Notes under the pieces: model-generated
What the model was told of the DNA's origin: nothing
The model's database searches: none
What the model saw: the letters and a program-made list of their open reading frames with translations, nothing else
Made by a program: the position numbers and the translations under genes
NCBI RefSeq assembly: GCF_015062615.1
Contig: NZ_SUUH01000001.1
Span: 532,366 to 596,365 of the forward strand
DNA from: Denitrobacterium detoxificans
GTDB taxonomy: Bacteria > Actinomycetota > Coriobacteriia > Coriobacteriales > Eggerthellaceae
Length of the DNA: 64,000 bases
Direction: 5' to 3'
Part shown: piece by piece, positions 9,123-18,586 of the stretch
Layout of the letters: the number at the start of each line of letters is the position of its first letter
Numbering within the stretch: position 1 is the stretch's first letter

Positions 9123-9271
9123 GTGAAGCGTTGCTTATATTAACAGACCCAAAAAATCGGTCAAGCGCCGTTTGTAATTTCTTCACAAGTCATCGTGTCG
9201 CACACTAACCGGCCTCCACAACTCCAAACTCGCGTATCATATGGAGCATTAAAAACGCCTAAGGAGGCTCC

Positions 9272-10201
9272 ATGTCCGAAGAAGCAACTCGCACGCCCCA
9301 ACCCGTCCCCAACCCCGCTACCGCAGCAAACCACCCCGAGTTCAATGCATTCGTGGAAACCATCGCCACGCTACGCGACCCCGACGGCGGCTGCCCCTGG
9401 GATTTGAAACAAACGCACCAGAGCATCGCCAAGAACATGATCGAGGAAGCCTACGAGGCCGTCTCGGCCATCGAAGAGGACGACGCCGACCACATGCGCG
9501 AAGAGCTGGGCGACGTGCTGCTCGAAGTCGTGCTGCAGGCGCAAATCGCCGCAGACGCAGGTGAATTCACCATCGATGATGTAGCGCACGACGTAAACGA
9601 GAAGATTGTCCGCCGTCATCCCCACGTCTTCGGCGCGCAGGCAGCCATGGAAGCCGCCGGCCTCAGCGAGGAGGAAGTCGCATCCGCCCAAACGGCAGAC
9701 GAGGTCCTGGACCTCTGGGATGTCATCAAGGGTCACGAACGCAAGCTGAAGGACGCCGCGCGCGCCGAGAAGCTCCGCGCAGCAGGCCTGGACCCGAACG
9801 CGCCCCGCGGACTCTTGGAAGACGCCTCGCGCGAGCAACCCGCCCTCATGCGCGCCCAGGAAGTATCGCGCAAGACGGTGAGCGTGGGCTTCGAATGGGA
9901 ATCCACCGAAGACGTCTGGGCGAAGGTCGAAGAGGAAATCGCCGAGTTCAAGGCAGCCGAACCACGTTCGGCCGAAGCGGAACTCGAATTCGGAGACATC
10001 CTATTCGCGCTGGTAAACGTGGCACGTCGCGAGCACCTCGACGCCGAAACGTGCCTGCGACGCACCTGCGACAAGTTCCAGCGCCGCTGGGAGCACATGG
10101 AAGCCGCGGCCCATGCCAGCGGCAAGCGCATCGACGACTACGACACGCAAGCGCTCAACGACCTGTGGAACGCCGCAAAGAAGGCAGAATCCGCCCAGTA
10201 A
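9272..10201 (+). CDS. mazG: Nucleoside triphosphate pyrophosphohydrolase MazG
   Basis: A house-cleaning enzyme that hydrolyses (d)NTPs to monophosphates and pyrophosphate. The 309-residue protein contains two MazG all-alpha domains: GGCPWDLKQTH with EEAYE and EELGD metal-binding motifs in the first half, and a second copy around WAKVEEEIAEF and EFGDILFALVN. The N-terminus has an extra 20-25 residues. AAGGAGG precedes the ATG at ideal spacing. It is a single-gene unit bounded by tRNA-Ala and a strong terminator. Confidence 0.93.
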   Translation: MSEEATRTPQPVPNPATAANHPEFNAFVETIATLRDPDGGCPWDLKQTHQSIAKNMIEEAYEAVSAIEEDDADHMREELGDVLLEVVLQAQIAADAGEFTIDDVAHDVNEKIVRRHPHVFGAQAAMEAAGLSEEEVASAQTADEVLDLWDVIKGHERKLKDAARAEKLRAAGLDPNAPRGLLEDASREQPALMRAQEVSRKTVSVGFEWESTEDVWAKVEEEIAEFKAAEPRSAEAELEFGDILFALVNVARREHLDAETCLRRTCDKFQRRWEHMEAAAHASGKRIDDYDTQALNDLWNAAKKAESAQ

Positions 10202-10213
10202 ACCGCCAACGCC

Positions 10214-10247
10214 AAGGGCCCAACCGGAACCGTCCGGTTGGGCCCTT
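10214..10247. terminator. Bidirectional terminator between mazG and the M16 peptidase gene
   Basis: Perfect 15-bp arms (AAGGGCCCAACCGGA and its complement) around a 4-nt loop, placed between two convergent genes. Confidence 0.85.
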
Positions 10248-10284
10248 GCATACGAGACCATCTAACGGGCTATAGCCCACTCCC

Positions 10285-13188
10285 CTACATGAGCTCGATG
10301 CACCGATCGAACTTCGTCTTCGCCTTGTCGATAATATCGGCACTGCCAAAAACGCAGATGGCAGAGGAATCCGCCAACACACGCAGCGCATTAGCATAGC
10401 CGCGAAGCACTTCGGGCGTAACGGCAAGCTTTTCCGCACGCATTTGCTCGCGAAAATCGGGGGCACGATGGGCAAATACGCTCGCATCGCCACGACGCGC
10501 CACCATGCGGGGCTTCGTGGGAGCGTCGTGCGCCGCAACGGTGCTCACGATGTAGCCTTCCATCTCGTCGGGAGACGGGTCGAACTCGGCAAGCCAATCG
10601 GCAGCCGCATCGTAGCGCTCGAGCGTCTCGTCGATACGTGGGTCGCGGAACGAATGGAATCGTGCATAGCCAATGGGCATGCGACGGAACCCACAACCAT
10701 ACGCGCCGCCCTTCACGCGCACCTCGTTCCACAGGTAGTCAAACGAAAGCGCATTCGAGAGCACCGACCAGGCGCCGCCATACGGAGCGGCCTCGCGCAA
10801 ATTGGCGCCCTTGGCCACGTACACCACATCGCCTGGCGTGATAAATGCCTCGCGGCGCACCTGGGGCGCAGGAATCTGCAGCATGGATTCCTGAGAGCCT
10901 ACCGGCAGGCCAAGCGTACCCGCGGCGTTAGCAAACGCCTCAAGCTCTTGCGGCGTGCCCGTGAAGCTAATCGTGCAATTTGCCTGCGTGAAGACGCGCT
11001 CGCGTACGTCATTCAGGCGAGCTACCAGCTCATCAAAACGCTCGTCGAAGTGGTCGAGCAGATCTTTCAGGAACAGATAGAAGTCGACGCCATGAAGCTG
11101 CTCATCGAGCACACCCGACGTGAACAGGTACGAGGAAATGCGCGAGGCGGCCTTGGTATGGCCCATGCCCATGAACGACTGTTCCATGTCGATGCGCTTC
11201 TGCACGAGCGCATCGCGCACGCGTGCCTTGTCGTTGAAATCGGTGCGCTCCCACACTTCGCGCGGAATGGACGCAAGAGAATCGAGCTCCTCGGAAAGGG
11301 CGCTCGTGGAAACGACGAACCGCGGGGTGATATCCTCGGGGTCCTTGCTGTTCACGTGCACTTCAGCGAAGAAGCGAAGCGAGCCCAAATGCTCGCGCGT
11401 CCACACATCCACCTGGGCGGCAGAGCGTGTATCAGTGCCCAACACGCCCAGCAGCTGCGCCATGACCTCAGCGTAAGGAATGTCTTCCCAGGTAAGGCCA
11501 TTCATGCCGAAGTAGGCGTACAGATAATTGATGCCGCGCGTGGGAATGTCGTGATACAGATACGGCAGCGGCAAATCATCGCACCGTACCGTTTCCGGAT
11601 CGGGAACCGCGGGCCCAATGTCGCTCACATGCAGCTGCGGCAGCGTGGAGAGCGCCTCGGGGGAATCGGGAGCTTCCTGACGGGCACGCAGCGCCTCGAC
11701 ATCGGCATGCACCTGTGCTCGGTCTTCCTCGCCCATAGCCCGCTCGCGCTCGGCAAGCTCCTTGGCCTCCTCGGAAGCAGCGCCCTCTTCGGACGTGGCC
11801 TGCAGATCCACAAGCGCCTTGTGATCGTTACGTAGCACCAGGCTTTCCAGCAGATCCTCGAAGTAGCGGCCCGCCAAACCCTCGCGCATGTGCGCCAGCG
11901 GCTCTTCATAATGCAAGTACGTCGTAACGTCATCGTCGCTGTACAGCCAACCGGAAAGGGCACTCATGGCAAGCGCCACGCCATCGGCCATGCCACGGTC
12001 GCGCTCGCGCAGCGAAAACGCCATCTGGGCAAGGGAAGCTTGCAGCACATCGCGCGGGATGCCCTCTTCCACCAGACGCTTTGCCTCGGTCTCGATGACC
12101 TCCATGAACTTCCGCGCCACCTGCGGCTTCGCATTGCGCAGGACGAACATGGCACCTGGTTGCGCCTGGGCGTCCAGCAGATAGCCCGTGGCGTCGCCGC
12201 CCAGGCCAGCGTCGAGCACCGCACGCTTAATGGGCGATTCGTTGCCACCCATCAAAGCATCTAGCAGGATGTCGCAGGCCAGCACGCGCTCGAAATCATG
12301 CGACTCCCCCACCACGTAGGCAAGGCCCACGCAGGCGTTATCGGGCGACGTCGTCATCTTCACCACGTTGTCGAGCGAAACGCGCGGGTTGGCATGCCCA
12401 CGCGGGTTGGGTGACTGCTGCGTGCGCGGCTCGCAGCAGTCCAGATAGCGCTCGTCCAAGAAGCCCAACATGCGGTCGATATCGACATCGCCATAGAGCA
12501 CGATGTACGAATTGTCCAGGCGATAGTGGCGCGCATGCGTATCCAGGAACTGCTCGTACGTAAGCTGGGGAATGGCGCGTGGCGTACCACCGCTTTCGAA
12601 CTCGTAGCACGTGCCCGGGAAGAGCGCCCGGTTGACAGCGTGATACAGCACGCTTTCCGGGTCGGAAAGGGCACCCTTCATCTCGTTGAACACCACGCCG
12701 TTATACGCCAGCCGCTCGGTGCCATCCTCTTGCGGCTCCAGCTCGTAATGCCAGCCCTCTTGCTCGAAGATAGCCCCGTCGGAGTAGATGGCCGGATGCA
12801 GCACCGCATCGAGGTACACGTCCATGAGGTTGAGCAGGTCCTGCTCGTTCGTGCTAGCCACGGGATACATCGTCTTATCGGGGAATGTAAGGGCGTTCAG
12901 AAACGTCTGCATGCTCGTGCGCAGCAAGTTTACGAACGGCTCCTTCACGGGAAAGCGATCGGAACCACAGAGCACTGAATGCTCCAGAATGTGGAACACG
13001 CCGGTATCGTCGACAGGTGACGTGCCAAACGCTATTGAAAACGCCTTGTTCGTATCGTCGTTCTTCAAATACAGCAGCCGAGCGCCGCTTTTCGCATGTC
13101 GCATGACAATGGCATCGCCATCGATTTCGGCAAGCGGTTCAACGCGTTCAACGCGAAAACCATGCAACTCATCGTTGGTTTGAAGCAT
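10285..13188 (-). CDS. Peptidase M16C (presequence protease/falcilysin-like)
   Basis: A 967-residue metallopeptidase of the inverted-zinc-motif M16 family. The HILEH motif is at residues 66-70, followed by VKEPFVNLLRTSMQTFLN and TYPVASTNEQD-type segments typical of the PreP/Cym1 subgroup (M16C), and the length is that of the single-chain double-domain enzymes. No signal peptide is seen, so it is probably a cytoplasmic peptide-degrading enzyme. The start is supported by TAGGAGG seven bases upstream. It appears monocistronic. Confidence 0.9.
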   Translation of the reverse strand: MLQTNDELHGFRVERVEPLAEIDGDAIVMRHAKSGARLLYLKNDDTNKAFSIAFGTSPVDDTGVFHILEHSVLCGSDRFPVKEPFVNLLRTSMQTFLNALTFPDKTMYPVASTNEQDLLNLMDVYLDAVLHPAIYSDGAIFEQEGWHYELEPQEDGTERLAYNGVVFNEMKGALSDPESVLYHAVNRALFPGTCYEFESGGTPRAIPQLTYEQFLDTHARHYRLDNSYIVLYGDVDIDRMLGFLDERYLDCCEPRTQQSPNPRGHANPRVSLDNVVKMTTSPDNACVGLAYVVGESHDFERVLACDILLDALMGGNESPIKRAVLDAGLGGDATGYLLDAQAQPGAMFVLRNAKPQVARKFMEVIETEAKRLVEEGIPRDVLQASLAQMAFSLRERDRGMADGVALAMSALSGWLYSDDDVTTYLHYEEPLAHMREGLAGRYFEDLLESLVLRNDHKALVDLQATSEEGAASEEAKELAERERAMGEEDRAQVHADVEALRARQEAPDSPEALSTLPQLHVSDIGPAVPDPETVRCDDLPLPYLYHDIPTRGINYLYAYFGMNGLTWEDIPYAEVMAQLLGVLGTDTRSAAQVDVWTREHLGSLRFFAEVHVNSKDPEDITPRFVVSTSALSEELDSLASIPREVWERTDFNDKARVRDALVQKRIDMEQSFMGMGHTKAASRISSYLFTSGVLDEQLHGVDFYLFLKDLLDHFDERFDELVARLNDVRERVFTQANCTISFTGTPQELEAFANAAGTLGLPVGSQESMLQIPAPQVRREAFITPGDVVYVAKGANLREAAPYGGAWSVLSNALSFDYLWNEVRVKGGAYGCGFRRMPIGYARFHSFRDPRIDETLERYDAAADWLAEFDPSPDEMEGYIVSTVAAHDAPTKPRMVARRGDASVFAHRAPDFREQMRAEKLAVTPEVLRGYANALRVLADSSAICVFGSADIIDKAKTKFDRCIELM

Positions 13189-13305
13189 TATGCCTCCTAG
13201 CTAAATCGAAATTCGAGGGCAACTATAGCACTATGCCCACAACAACCTACGCGTCGTTGCACAATGGTTGCGCTATCATGAAAGCATCAATCGAAAGGGG
13301 CTTTC

Positions 13306-13701
13306 ATGGAAACACTGACAGACCGCCAGAAACTGATTGCAAACACACTCATCGATTGGGCGCGCGAGCACAAGGGCGAAGCCGCACACGATATGATCAT
13401 CGAGGAAAGCGAGCTCGCTAAGCTGTTGGGCGACGCAAGCTGGAAGCGCGCCAACAACGAGGACCTCTACATCCTATGCGCGTACTGCAGCCGCAAGGAA
13501 TATCCCATGATTCCCTTGCTCGTAGTCATCCCGGGCCTGCGCAAACCCGAAAAGCCGCTCATGACGCACGCGTTCAAGGCAACGCTCCCCGCCGCGGAAA
13601 ACGCCAAGCGCTGGGACGCCGCGCTGAAGGATATCAAGAAGACCAAGGTGGCCACCTGGGACGAATTCAAGAAGAACATGCAGCCTGCATCTGAGGAATA
13701 G
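13306..13701 (+). CDS. Hypothetical protein, 131 aa
   Basis: A soluble, charged protein with no recognised domain. The N-terminal half is helical (METLTDRQKLIANTLIDW...) with an acidic IIEESELAKLLGD segment, and the middle holds a Cys pair (CAYCSR) and a hydrophobic IPLLVVIPGL strand. GAAAGGGG precedes the start. It is followed by a strong terminator, which supports a real single-gene transcript. Confidence 0.7.
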   Translation: METLTDRQKLIANTLIDWAREHKGEAAHDMIIEESELAKLLGDASWKRANNEDLYILCAYCSRKEYPMIPLLVVIPGLRKPEKPLMTHAFKATLPAAENAKRWDAALKDIKKTKVATWDEFKKNMQPASEE

Positions 13702-13725
13702 CATTCTTCCCCACCTGGAAAAGGC

Positions 13726-13759
13726 GATGGGCCGGGCGGTCGAAACCGTCCGGCCCATC
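13726..13759. terminator. Strong hairpin terminator
   Basis: Arms GATGGGCCGG.CGGT and ACCG.CCGGCCCATC with a short loop, between two convergent genes, followed by TTGT on the plus strand. Confidence 0.75.
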
Positions 13760-13865
13760 TTGTATGCGCATACGGCAGCGGAAAGGCCCCACGCGCCTGC
13801 TCATCTTCATGATTTGCGTCAGCTTCGCCTGGGGCGCCCGCGCGCTCCGGCCTGGCAGGTGGCCG

Positions 13866-14183
13866 CTAGTCGAAATCCTTGACCGAGCCTTCGCTCGCGA
13901 AGAACGTAGCATCGGCAAACAGGTCTTCGATGCTTTCACCCTCATCGGTAAAGGGAACGTGCAGGAACTCGTCGATCGTGGGAACCAAATCGGAACAATC
14001 GACGTAATGCGCCTTCTCGTTCAGCTCGTTGGTGTCTTGCACGCGCCATGCATGCGAATTGACATCGGTAAGGTAGTACGTATACACCCCTACCTGCATA
14101 TACGCCGCGTGACTCACACGAAGGTACGTCTTCAGGTCATCAATCGTGGCAATATCCAACGCTTCCTCGGCACGCTTTCCCAT
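13866..14183 (-). CDS. Hypothetical acidic protein, 105 aa
   Basis: The start at 14183 (MGKRAEEALD) is preferred because GGGAGAAAGG lies upstream; a longer in-frame start at 14240 lacks a ribosome binding site. The protein is acidic, with aromatic-rich strands (YMQVGVYTYYLTDV) and a helical acidic C-terminus (GESIEDLFADATFFA). No family is recognised. It lies just downstream of the U32 peptidase gene on the same strand, with a 113-bp gap. Confidence 0.65.
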   Translation of the reverse strand: MGKRAEEALDIATIDDLKTYLRVSHAAYMQVGVYTYYLTDVNSHAWRVQDTNELNEKAHYVDCSDLVPTIDEFLHVPFTDEGESIEDLFADATFFASEGSVKDFD

Positions 14184-14296
14184 ACAACAGCCCTTTCTCC
14201 CTGGACGAATATAGGGAAATGATACCGCAATTGAGCGCATTCATTTGCGACATGCAGCAAGGCGGGCAGCAAATGAAACGAATAGTTGCGCAAAAG

Positions 14297-15631
14297 CTAC
14301 TTGGTGGTACGACTTGCCCGCTGAATGCGGAAGATGGTATGACGCTCCACGGGGAACGGAATATCGAACGCATAAAGCTCCATAGTGCGATTCGCGCAGT
14401 TCACGGGCATCTCGAGTGGCTGCGGGGAGCTCGGCTGCCACTGCGGACGCTCGCGCTCGTCGATGACGACTTCTTCGTAGGGCATATGGCACACGTTCAA
14501 CGCCAGGCACGTGCGCACCGGCTCGTGCGGGGCAAGCACCTCGAGCTCGCTGCCCTCCCAGAAGCGATTGCGGCACAGGCCCACCACGCGCCACACGTCA
14601 CCCTTTGGTTCGCATTCAAGCACGTCAAACGCCCAATCATACGGGCGGATGTACGCATCGCTCTCGGGCGTCTGATGCGCAGGGCCAAAGTAGAAGCCCG
14701 TGCCATACGGACGATGCGACACGGTTTCCAGCTCGCCTGCAAACGCCGCAGGGTCGGCGCCGTCGAGCACCTGACGATAGGCGTTCACCACCGTGGCAAC
14801 GTAGAACGCGCGCTTGTTGCGACCCTCGATCTTCACCGAGTCGACCCCAATGCGACGCAGCTCGTCCAGATGGGCAAGCATGTTCATGTCCTTGGCATTC
14901 AGCATGTAGCTACCGCGCTCGTCTTCCTCCACGGGAAAGAACTCGCCCGGGCGCTTCTCTTCCACCAGGGAATACTTCCAGCGGCACGGCTGCGTGCAAT
15001 TGCCATCGGTGGCACTGCGACCGGTAAGGTAGTCGCTAATGAGGCAGCGGCCGGAAATGGCCATGCACATGGCGCCATGCACGAACACTTCCAGTTCCAG
15101 CTCGCGCGGAAGCTCCTCGCGCATGGCGGCAATGTCTTCCATGCTCATCTCGCGGGCGCACACGATGCGCGACGCGCCCAGCTCGTGCCACACCAGAGCC
15201 GACTGGGCGTTCGAGACGCTTGCCTGGGTGCTCACGTGAATCTGCACATGCGGGGCATACTGGCGCGCCATGCGAAGCGCACCCAAATCGCTTACCAGCA
15301 CCGCATCGGCGCCCGCTTCGTCGATGGCCCGCAGATAGCGAGGCAAATCGTCGAAGTCGGCGCGATGCATCTGGGCGTTCACCGTAACGTGCACATGCAC
15401 GCCATGGTCGTGGGCATACCCCACGACCTGCGGCAAATCCTCCAGACTGAAATTGGTCGCACGCTTGCGCAGGCCGAACTTGTCGGTAGCCAGGTACACG
15501 GCATCGGCGCCGAAGCGAATGGCATAGGCAAGCTGTTCCCATCCGCCCGCCGGAGCCAGAAGCTCGGGGGTGGGATGCTCCTGCGAATCCTTATATGCGC
15601 CGTAGGCAGCGCCCAAGCTGGAAAACGTCAT
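14297..15631 (-). CDS. Peptidase U32 family protein (TrhP/YegQ-like)
   Basis: A 444-residue U32 protein. Motifs are ELLAPAGGWEQL near residue 24, VHVTVNAQ, and the signature EVFVHGAMCMAISGRCLIS followed by NCTQPCRWKY, whose cysteines bind an Fe-S cluster in the tRNA/rRNA hydroxylation members (TrhP, RlhA). A role in tRNA uridine hydroxylation is more likely than proteolysis, but subgroup assignment is by motif only. Its ATG follows the proS stop codon with no gap, so the two are translationally coupled. Confidence 0.88.
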   Translation of the reverse strand: MTFSSLGAAYGAYKDSQEHPTPELLAPAGGWEQLAYAIRFGADAVYLATDKFGLRKRATNFSLEDLPQVVGYAHDHGVHVHVTVNAQMHRADFDDLPRYLRAIDEAGADAVLVSDLGALRMARQYAPHVQIHVSTQASVSNAQSALVWHELGASRIVCAREMSMEDIAAMREELPRELELEVFVHGAMCMAISGRCLISDYLTGRSATDGNCTQPCRWKYSLVEEKRPGEFFPVEEDERGSYMLNAKDMNMLAHLDELRRIGVDSVKIEGRNKRAFYVATVVNAYRQVLDGADPAAFAGELETVSHRPYGTGFYFGPAHQTPESDAYIRPYDWAFDVLECEPKGDVWRVVGLCRNRFWEGSELEVLAPHEPVRTCLALNVCHMPYEEVVIDERERPQWQPSSPQPLEMPVNCANRTMELYAFDIPFPVERHTIFRIQRASRTTK

Positions 15632-17419
15632 CTACTTCGTATGGGAGCGAACCGCGGTAACGGCCGCTTCCATCCTTACGTTGGCAGCCTGCTCCAAAAA
15701 CGACGCGATGGGCTTGCTAGCGCGCTTGGCGAATGCCAGGGCCTCGGCGTACTCGTCGAAGGAGATGGTGGACTTCTCGCCCGTGGAGCGAACCTTCAGC
15801 TCCAGCTCCTGGTTGGCAACGCCACGCTTGCCCACCACGATCTGCAGCGGCCAACCCATGAGGTCGGCTTCGGCGAACTTCACACCGGGGCGTTCCTTGC
15901 GGTCGTCCAGGACCACTTCCACGCCCAGCTCGGCCAGCTCGCGCGCAACGCGCTCGGCCACCGGCTGCACCACGTCGTCACCCACTACCAAGGGCAGCAC
16001 GCATACGTGCGCCGGAGCAACGCTTGCGGGCCAGGCAATGCCGTATTCGTCGCTATGCTGTTCCACGATGGCAGCCATGCAGCGAGAGACGCCTACGCCA
16101 TAGCAGCCCATGATGAACGGCTGTTCCTTGCCGTTTTCGTCGAGGTAGGTGGCACCCATGTTCTGGCTGTACTTCGTGCCCAGCTGGAACACCTGGCCCA
16201 CTTCGATGCCGCGGCACATGCTCACCGGCTTGCCGCACTCGGGGCAGGTATCGCCCTCGCGCACCGTGCACAGGTCGGCCCATACGTCCACGGTGAAATC
16301 GCGACCTTGCTCGGCACCCACATAGTGGAAGCCGTCTTCGTTGGCGCCAACCACCCAATGGGCAATACCCTGCAGGCTGCTATCGGCAACGATGCGCACG
16401 CCCTGGGGCAGACCCACGCAGCCGATGGAACCCTTGGGCAGGCCAGTTGCCTCGAGTTCCTCGTCGGACATAAGCGCAAAGCCATCGATGGTACGCTCGG
16501 CCTTGAGCTCGTTCAGCTCGTGGTCGCCCGGCACGAACAGGGCAATGGGGTTGCCCTCGGCGTCCTTGCCCACCATGGCCTTCACGGTAGAGCTTTCAGG
16601 GCAGTTCAGGAACGCAGCGAGCTCGGCAATGGTATGCACACCCGGCGTTTCGATCTTCTTCAGTTCGGTTTCCGCATATTCCGTAGGATGCGGCAGGCAC
16701 GCAGCCACTTCGCTATTCGCAGCCCAACCGCACGTGCAGCTGGCAAGCTCGGCTTCGCCAGCGTCGGCCAGAGCATGGTATTCGCACGTCACGCTACCGC
16801 CAATCTGGCCCGAGTCGGCCTGCACGGGGCGGAAGTCCAGGCCCAGGCGCTCGCAGATACGGGCGTAGGCATCGCTCATGTCGTCGTACGTCTGCTGCAG
16901 CGATTCCTGGCTTGCATGGAAGCTGTACGCATCCTTCATGATGAACTCGCGGCTACGCATGAGGCCGAAGCGCGGGCGAATCTCGTCGCGGAACTTCGAC
17001 TGGATCTGGTACAGCGTAAGGGGAAGCTGCTTATAGGACTTCAGCTCGTTGCGCACCAGGTCGGTAATGAGCTCCTCGTGCGTGGGGCCCAGGCACAGGC
17101 CATGGCCGTGGCGGTCTTCCATGCGCATGAGTTCGGGGCCGTAGTCGTCCCAGCGGCCGCTCTCATGCCACAGCTCAGAAGGCTGCAGTTCGGGCATCAT
17201 GATTTCCTGAGCATCAATAGCGTCCATTTCCTGGCGCACGATGTTCTCGATCTTCTTGATGACGCGCCAGCCCAGCGGCAGGAAGCTATAGAGGCCCGTT
17301 GCGCTCTTGCGCATCATGCCAGCACGAAGCAGCAGCTGGTGGCTGACGATGTCGGCATCGTTGGGAACTTCTTTAAGCGTGGGCGCATACAGCGCGCTCA
17401 TGCGCATAATCTGAGTCAT
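15632..17419 (-). CDS. proS: Prolyl-tRNA synthetase
   Basis: A class II aminoacyl-tRNA synthetase of 595 residues that charges tRNA-Pro. It is of the bacterial type, with the Ybak-like editing insertion between motifs 2 and 3 (around residues 230-400, containing VKAMVGKDAEGNPIALFVPGD). Class II motifs appear as GLYSFLPLGWRV, FRDEIRPRFGLMRSREF and GCYGVGVSRC. An AGGA lies upstream of the ATG. It is in a minus-strand run with rseP and ispG, an order widely conserved in Gram-positive bacteria. Confidence 0.96.
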   Translation of the reverse strand: MTQIMRMSALYAPTLKEVPNDADIVSHQLLLRAGMMRKSATGLYSFLPLGWRVIKKIENIVRQEMDAIDAQEIMMPELQPSELWHESGRWDDYGPELMRMEDRHGHGLCLGPTHEELITDLVRNELKSYKQLPLTLYQIQSKFRDEIRPRFGLMRSREFIMKDAYSFHASQESLQQTYDDMSDAYARICERLGLDFRPVQADSGQIGGSVTCEYHALADAGEAELASCTCGWAANSEVAACLPHPTEYAETELKKIETPGVHTIAELAAFLNCPESSTVKAMVGKDAEGNPIALFVPGDHELNELKAERTIDGFALMSDEELEATGLPKGSIGCVGLPQGVRIVADSSLQGIAHWVVGANEDGFHYVGAEQGRDFTVDVWADLCTVREGDTCPECGKPVSMCRGIEVGQVFQLGTKYSQNMGATYLDENGKEQPFIMGCYGVGVSRCMAAIVEQHSDEYGIAWPASVAPAHVCVLPLVVGDDVVQPVAERVARELAELGVEVVLDDRKERPGVKFAEADLMGWPLQIVVGKRGVANQELELKVRSTGEKSTISFDEYAEALAFAKRASKPIASFLEQAANVRMEAAVTAVRSHTK

Positions 17420-17518
17420 CTGGAATCCTATCTGTCTACAACGCGCCTATATTAGCGCAAACACACGGCGCTCCTAGTATTTTCAACGAATGAGCGAACG
17501 TGAGAGCCCGACAAGCGT

Positions 17519-18583
17519 CTACTTCTGCGGAAGCTTGGCAATTTCGGCCATGAGCGCCTCGACGATCTGGTCTTCGGGAACCTTGCGCAAGGTGCTTCCA
17601 CCTTTGAAGATGATGCCCTGCCCCGCCCCGCATGCCACGCCGATATCGGCGTCAGCCGCCTCGCCGGGACCGTTCACGACGCAGCCCATAACAGCCACCT
17701 TGATGGGATTCGCCACATTGCGCAGACGCTCGTCGACTTCCCTGGCCAGGCCAATGAGGTCTACCTGGCAGCGACCGCACGTGGGGCAGCTCACCAATTC
17801 GGGGCTGCGACGACGCAAGCCCAGAGCCGAGAGCAGCGACCAGCAGGCATGAATTTCCTGCACCGGATCGTCGGTAAGCGAGATGCGCATGGTGTCGCCA
17901 ATGCCCTCTTCCAGAAGGATGCCCAGGCCAGAAGCGGATTTCACCAAACCCTGGAAGAGCGTGCCCGCTTCGGTGACGCCAATGTGCAGCGGCACCTGGG
18001 GCAGACGCTTGGAAAGCAGGCGATACGCGGCCACCGTGGTGGGCACGTCGCTGGCCTTCGCCGAGACCACCAAATCGGTAAAGCCCCTGCCCTCGAAGTA
18101 CTCCACGTACCCCGCGGCGCTCTCCACGAGCTTTTCGGGCAGCGTAAGGTCGTCTCGCGCGGCAAGGGCGTCGTCGAGCGAGCCAGCGTTCACGCCCACG
18201 CGAATGGGAATGCCCGCCTCGCCTGCGGCATCGATGACGGCATCGGTCTTCGCCAAGCCGCCAATGTTGCCGGGGTTGATGCGCAGCTTCGCCGCTCCCC
18301 TGCGAGCCGCCTCGATGGCAATCTGCGCATCGAAGTGAACGTCGGCCACCACGGGCAACGGGGACTCCTCGCAGATTCGCTGGAACGCGTCGAGGCAATT
18401 GCGACGCGGAATGGCAACGCGCACGATTTCGCAACCCGCATCGGCCAGACGCTGGATCTGGTCGAGGTTGGCCTGCACGTCGTCAGCGGGCATGCATGCC
18501 ATAGACTGCACGGCGCACGGAGCACCACCGCCCACGGGCACCAACCCGACCATCACTTGGCGTGTTTGCTGACAAGGTTTCAC
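17519..18583 (-). CDS. ispG: 4-hydroxy-3-methylbut-2-enyl diphosphate synthase
   Basis: The penultimate enzyme of the MEP isoprenoid pathway, a [4Fe-4S] reductase converting MEcPP to HMBPP. The 354-residue protein is of the short bacterial type. Cluster ligands are C266 and C269 (SCPTCGRC), C301 and the glutamate in NGPGE (308). A TIM-barrel N-terminal half includes ADVHFD and LRINPGNIG. The start is GTG at 18583, with GGGGG overlapping the end of rseP, so it is translationally coupled. The pathway partner dxr lies about 20 kb away in this window. Confidence 0.95.
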   Translation of the reverse strand: MKPCQQTRQVMVGLVPVGGGAPCAVQSMACMPADDVQANLDQIQRLADAGCEIVRVAIPRRNCLDAFQRICEESPLPVVADVHFDAQIAIEAARRGAAKLRINPGNIGGLAKTDAVIDAAGEAGIPIRVGVNAGSLDDALAARDDLTLPEKLVESAAGYVEYFEGRGFTDLVVSAKASDVPTTVAAYRLLSKRLPQVPLHIGVTEAGTLFQGLVKSASGLGILLEEGIGDTMRISLTDDPVQEIHACWSLLSALGLRRRSPELVSCPTCGRCQVDLIGLAREVDERLRNVANPIKVAVMGCVVNGPGEAADADIGVACGAGQGIIFKGGSTLRKVPEDQIVEALMAEIAKLPQK

Positions 18584-18586
18584 CGA

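Noticed and set aside
14219..17455. A reading frame of more than 1000 codons on the plus strand opposite proS and the U32 gene
   Set aside because: It is the antisense shadow of two genes with clear motifs; composition is His/Ala-rich and no domain is seen. Similar shadows opposite the fdn operon, ispG/rseP and the second formate dehydrogenase were left out for the same reason.
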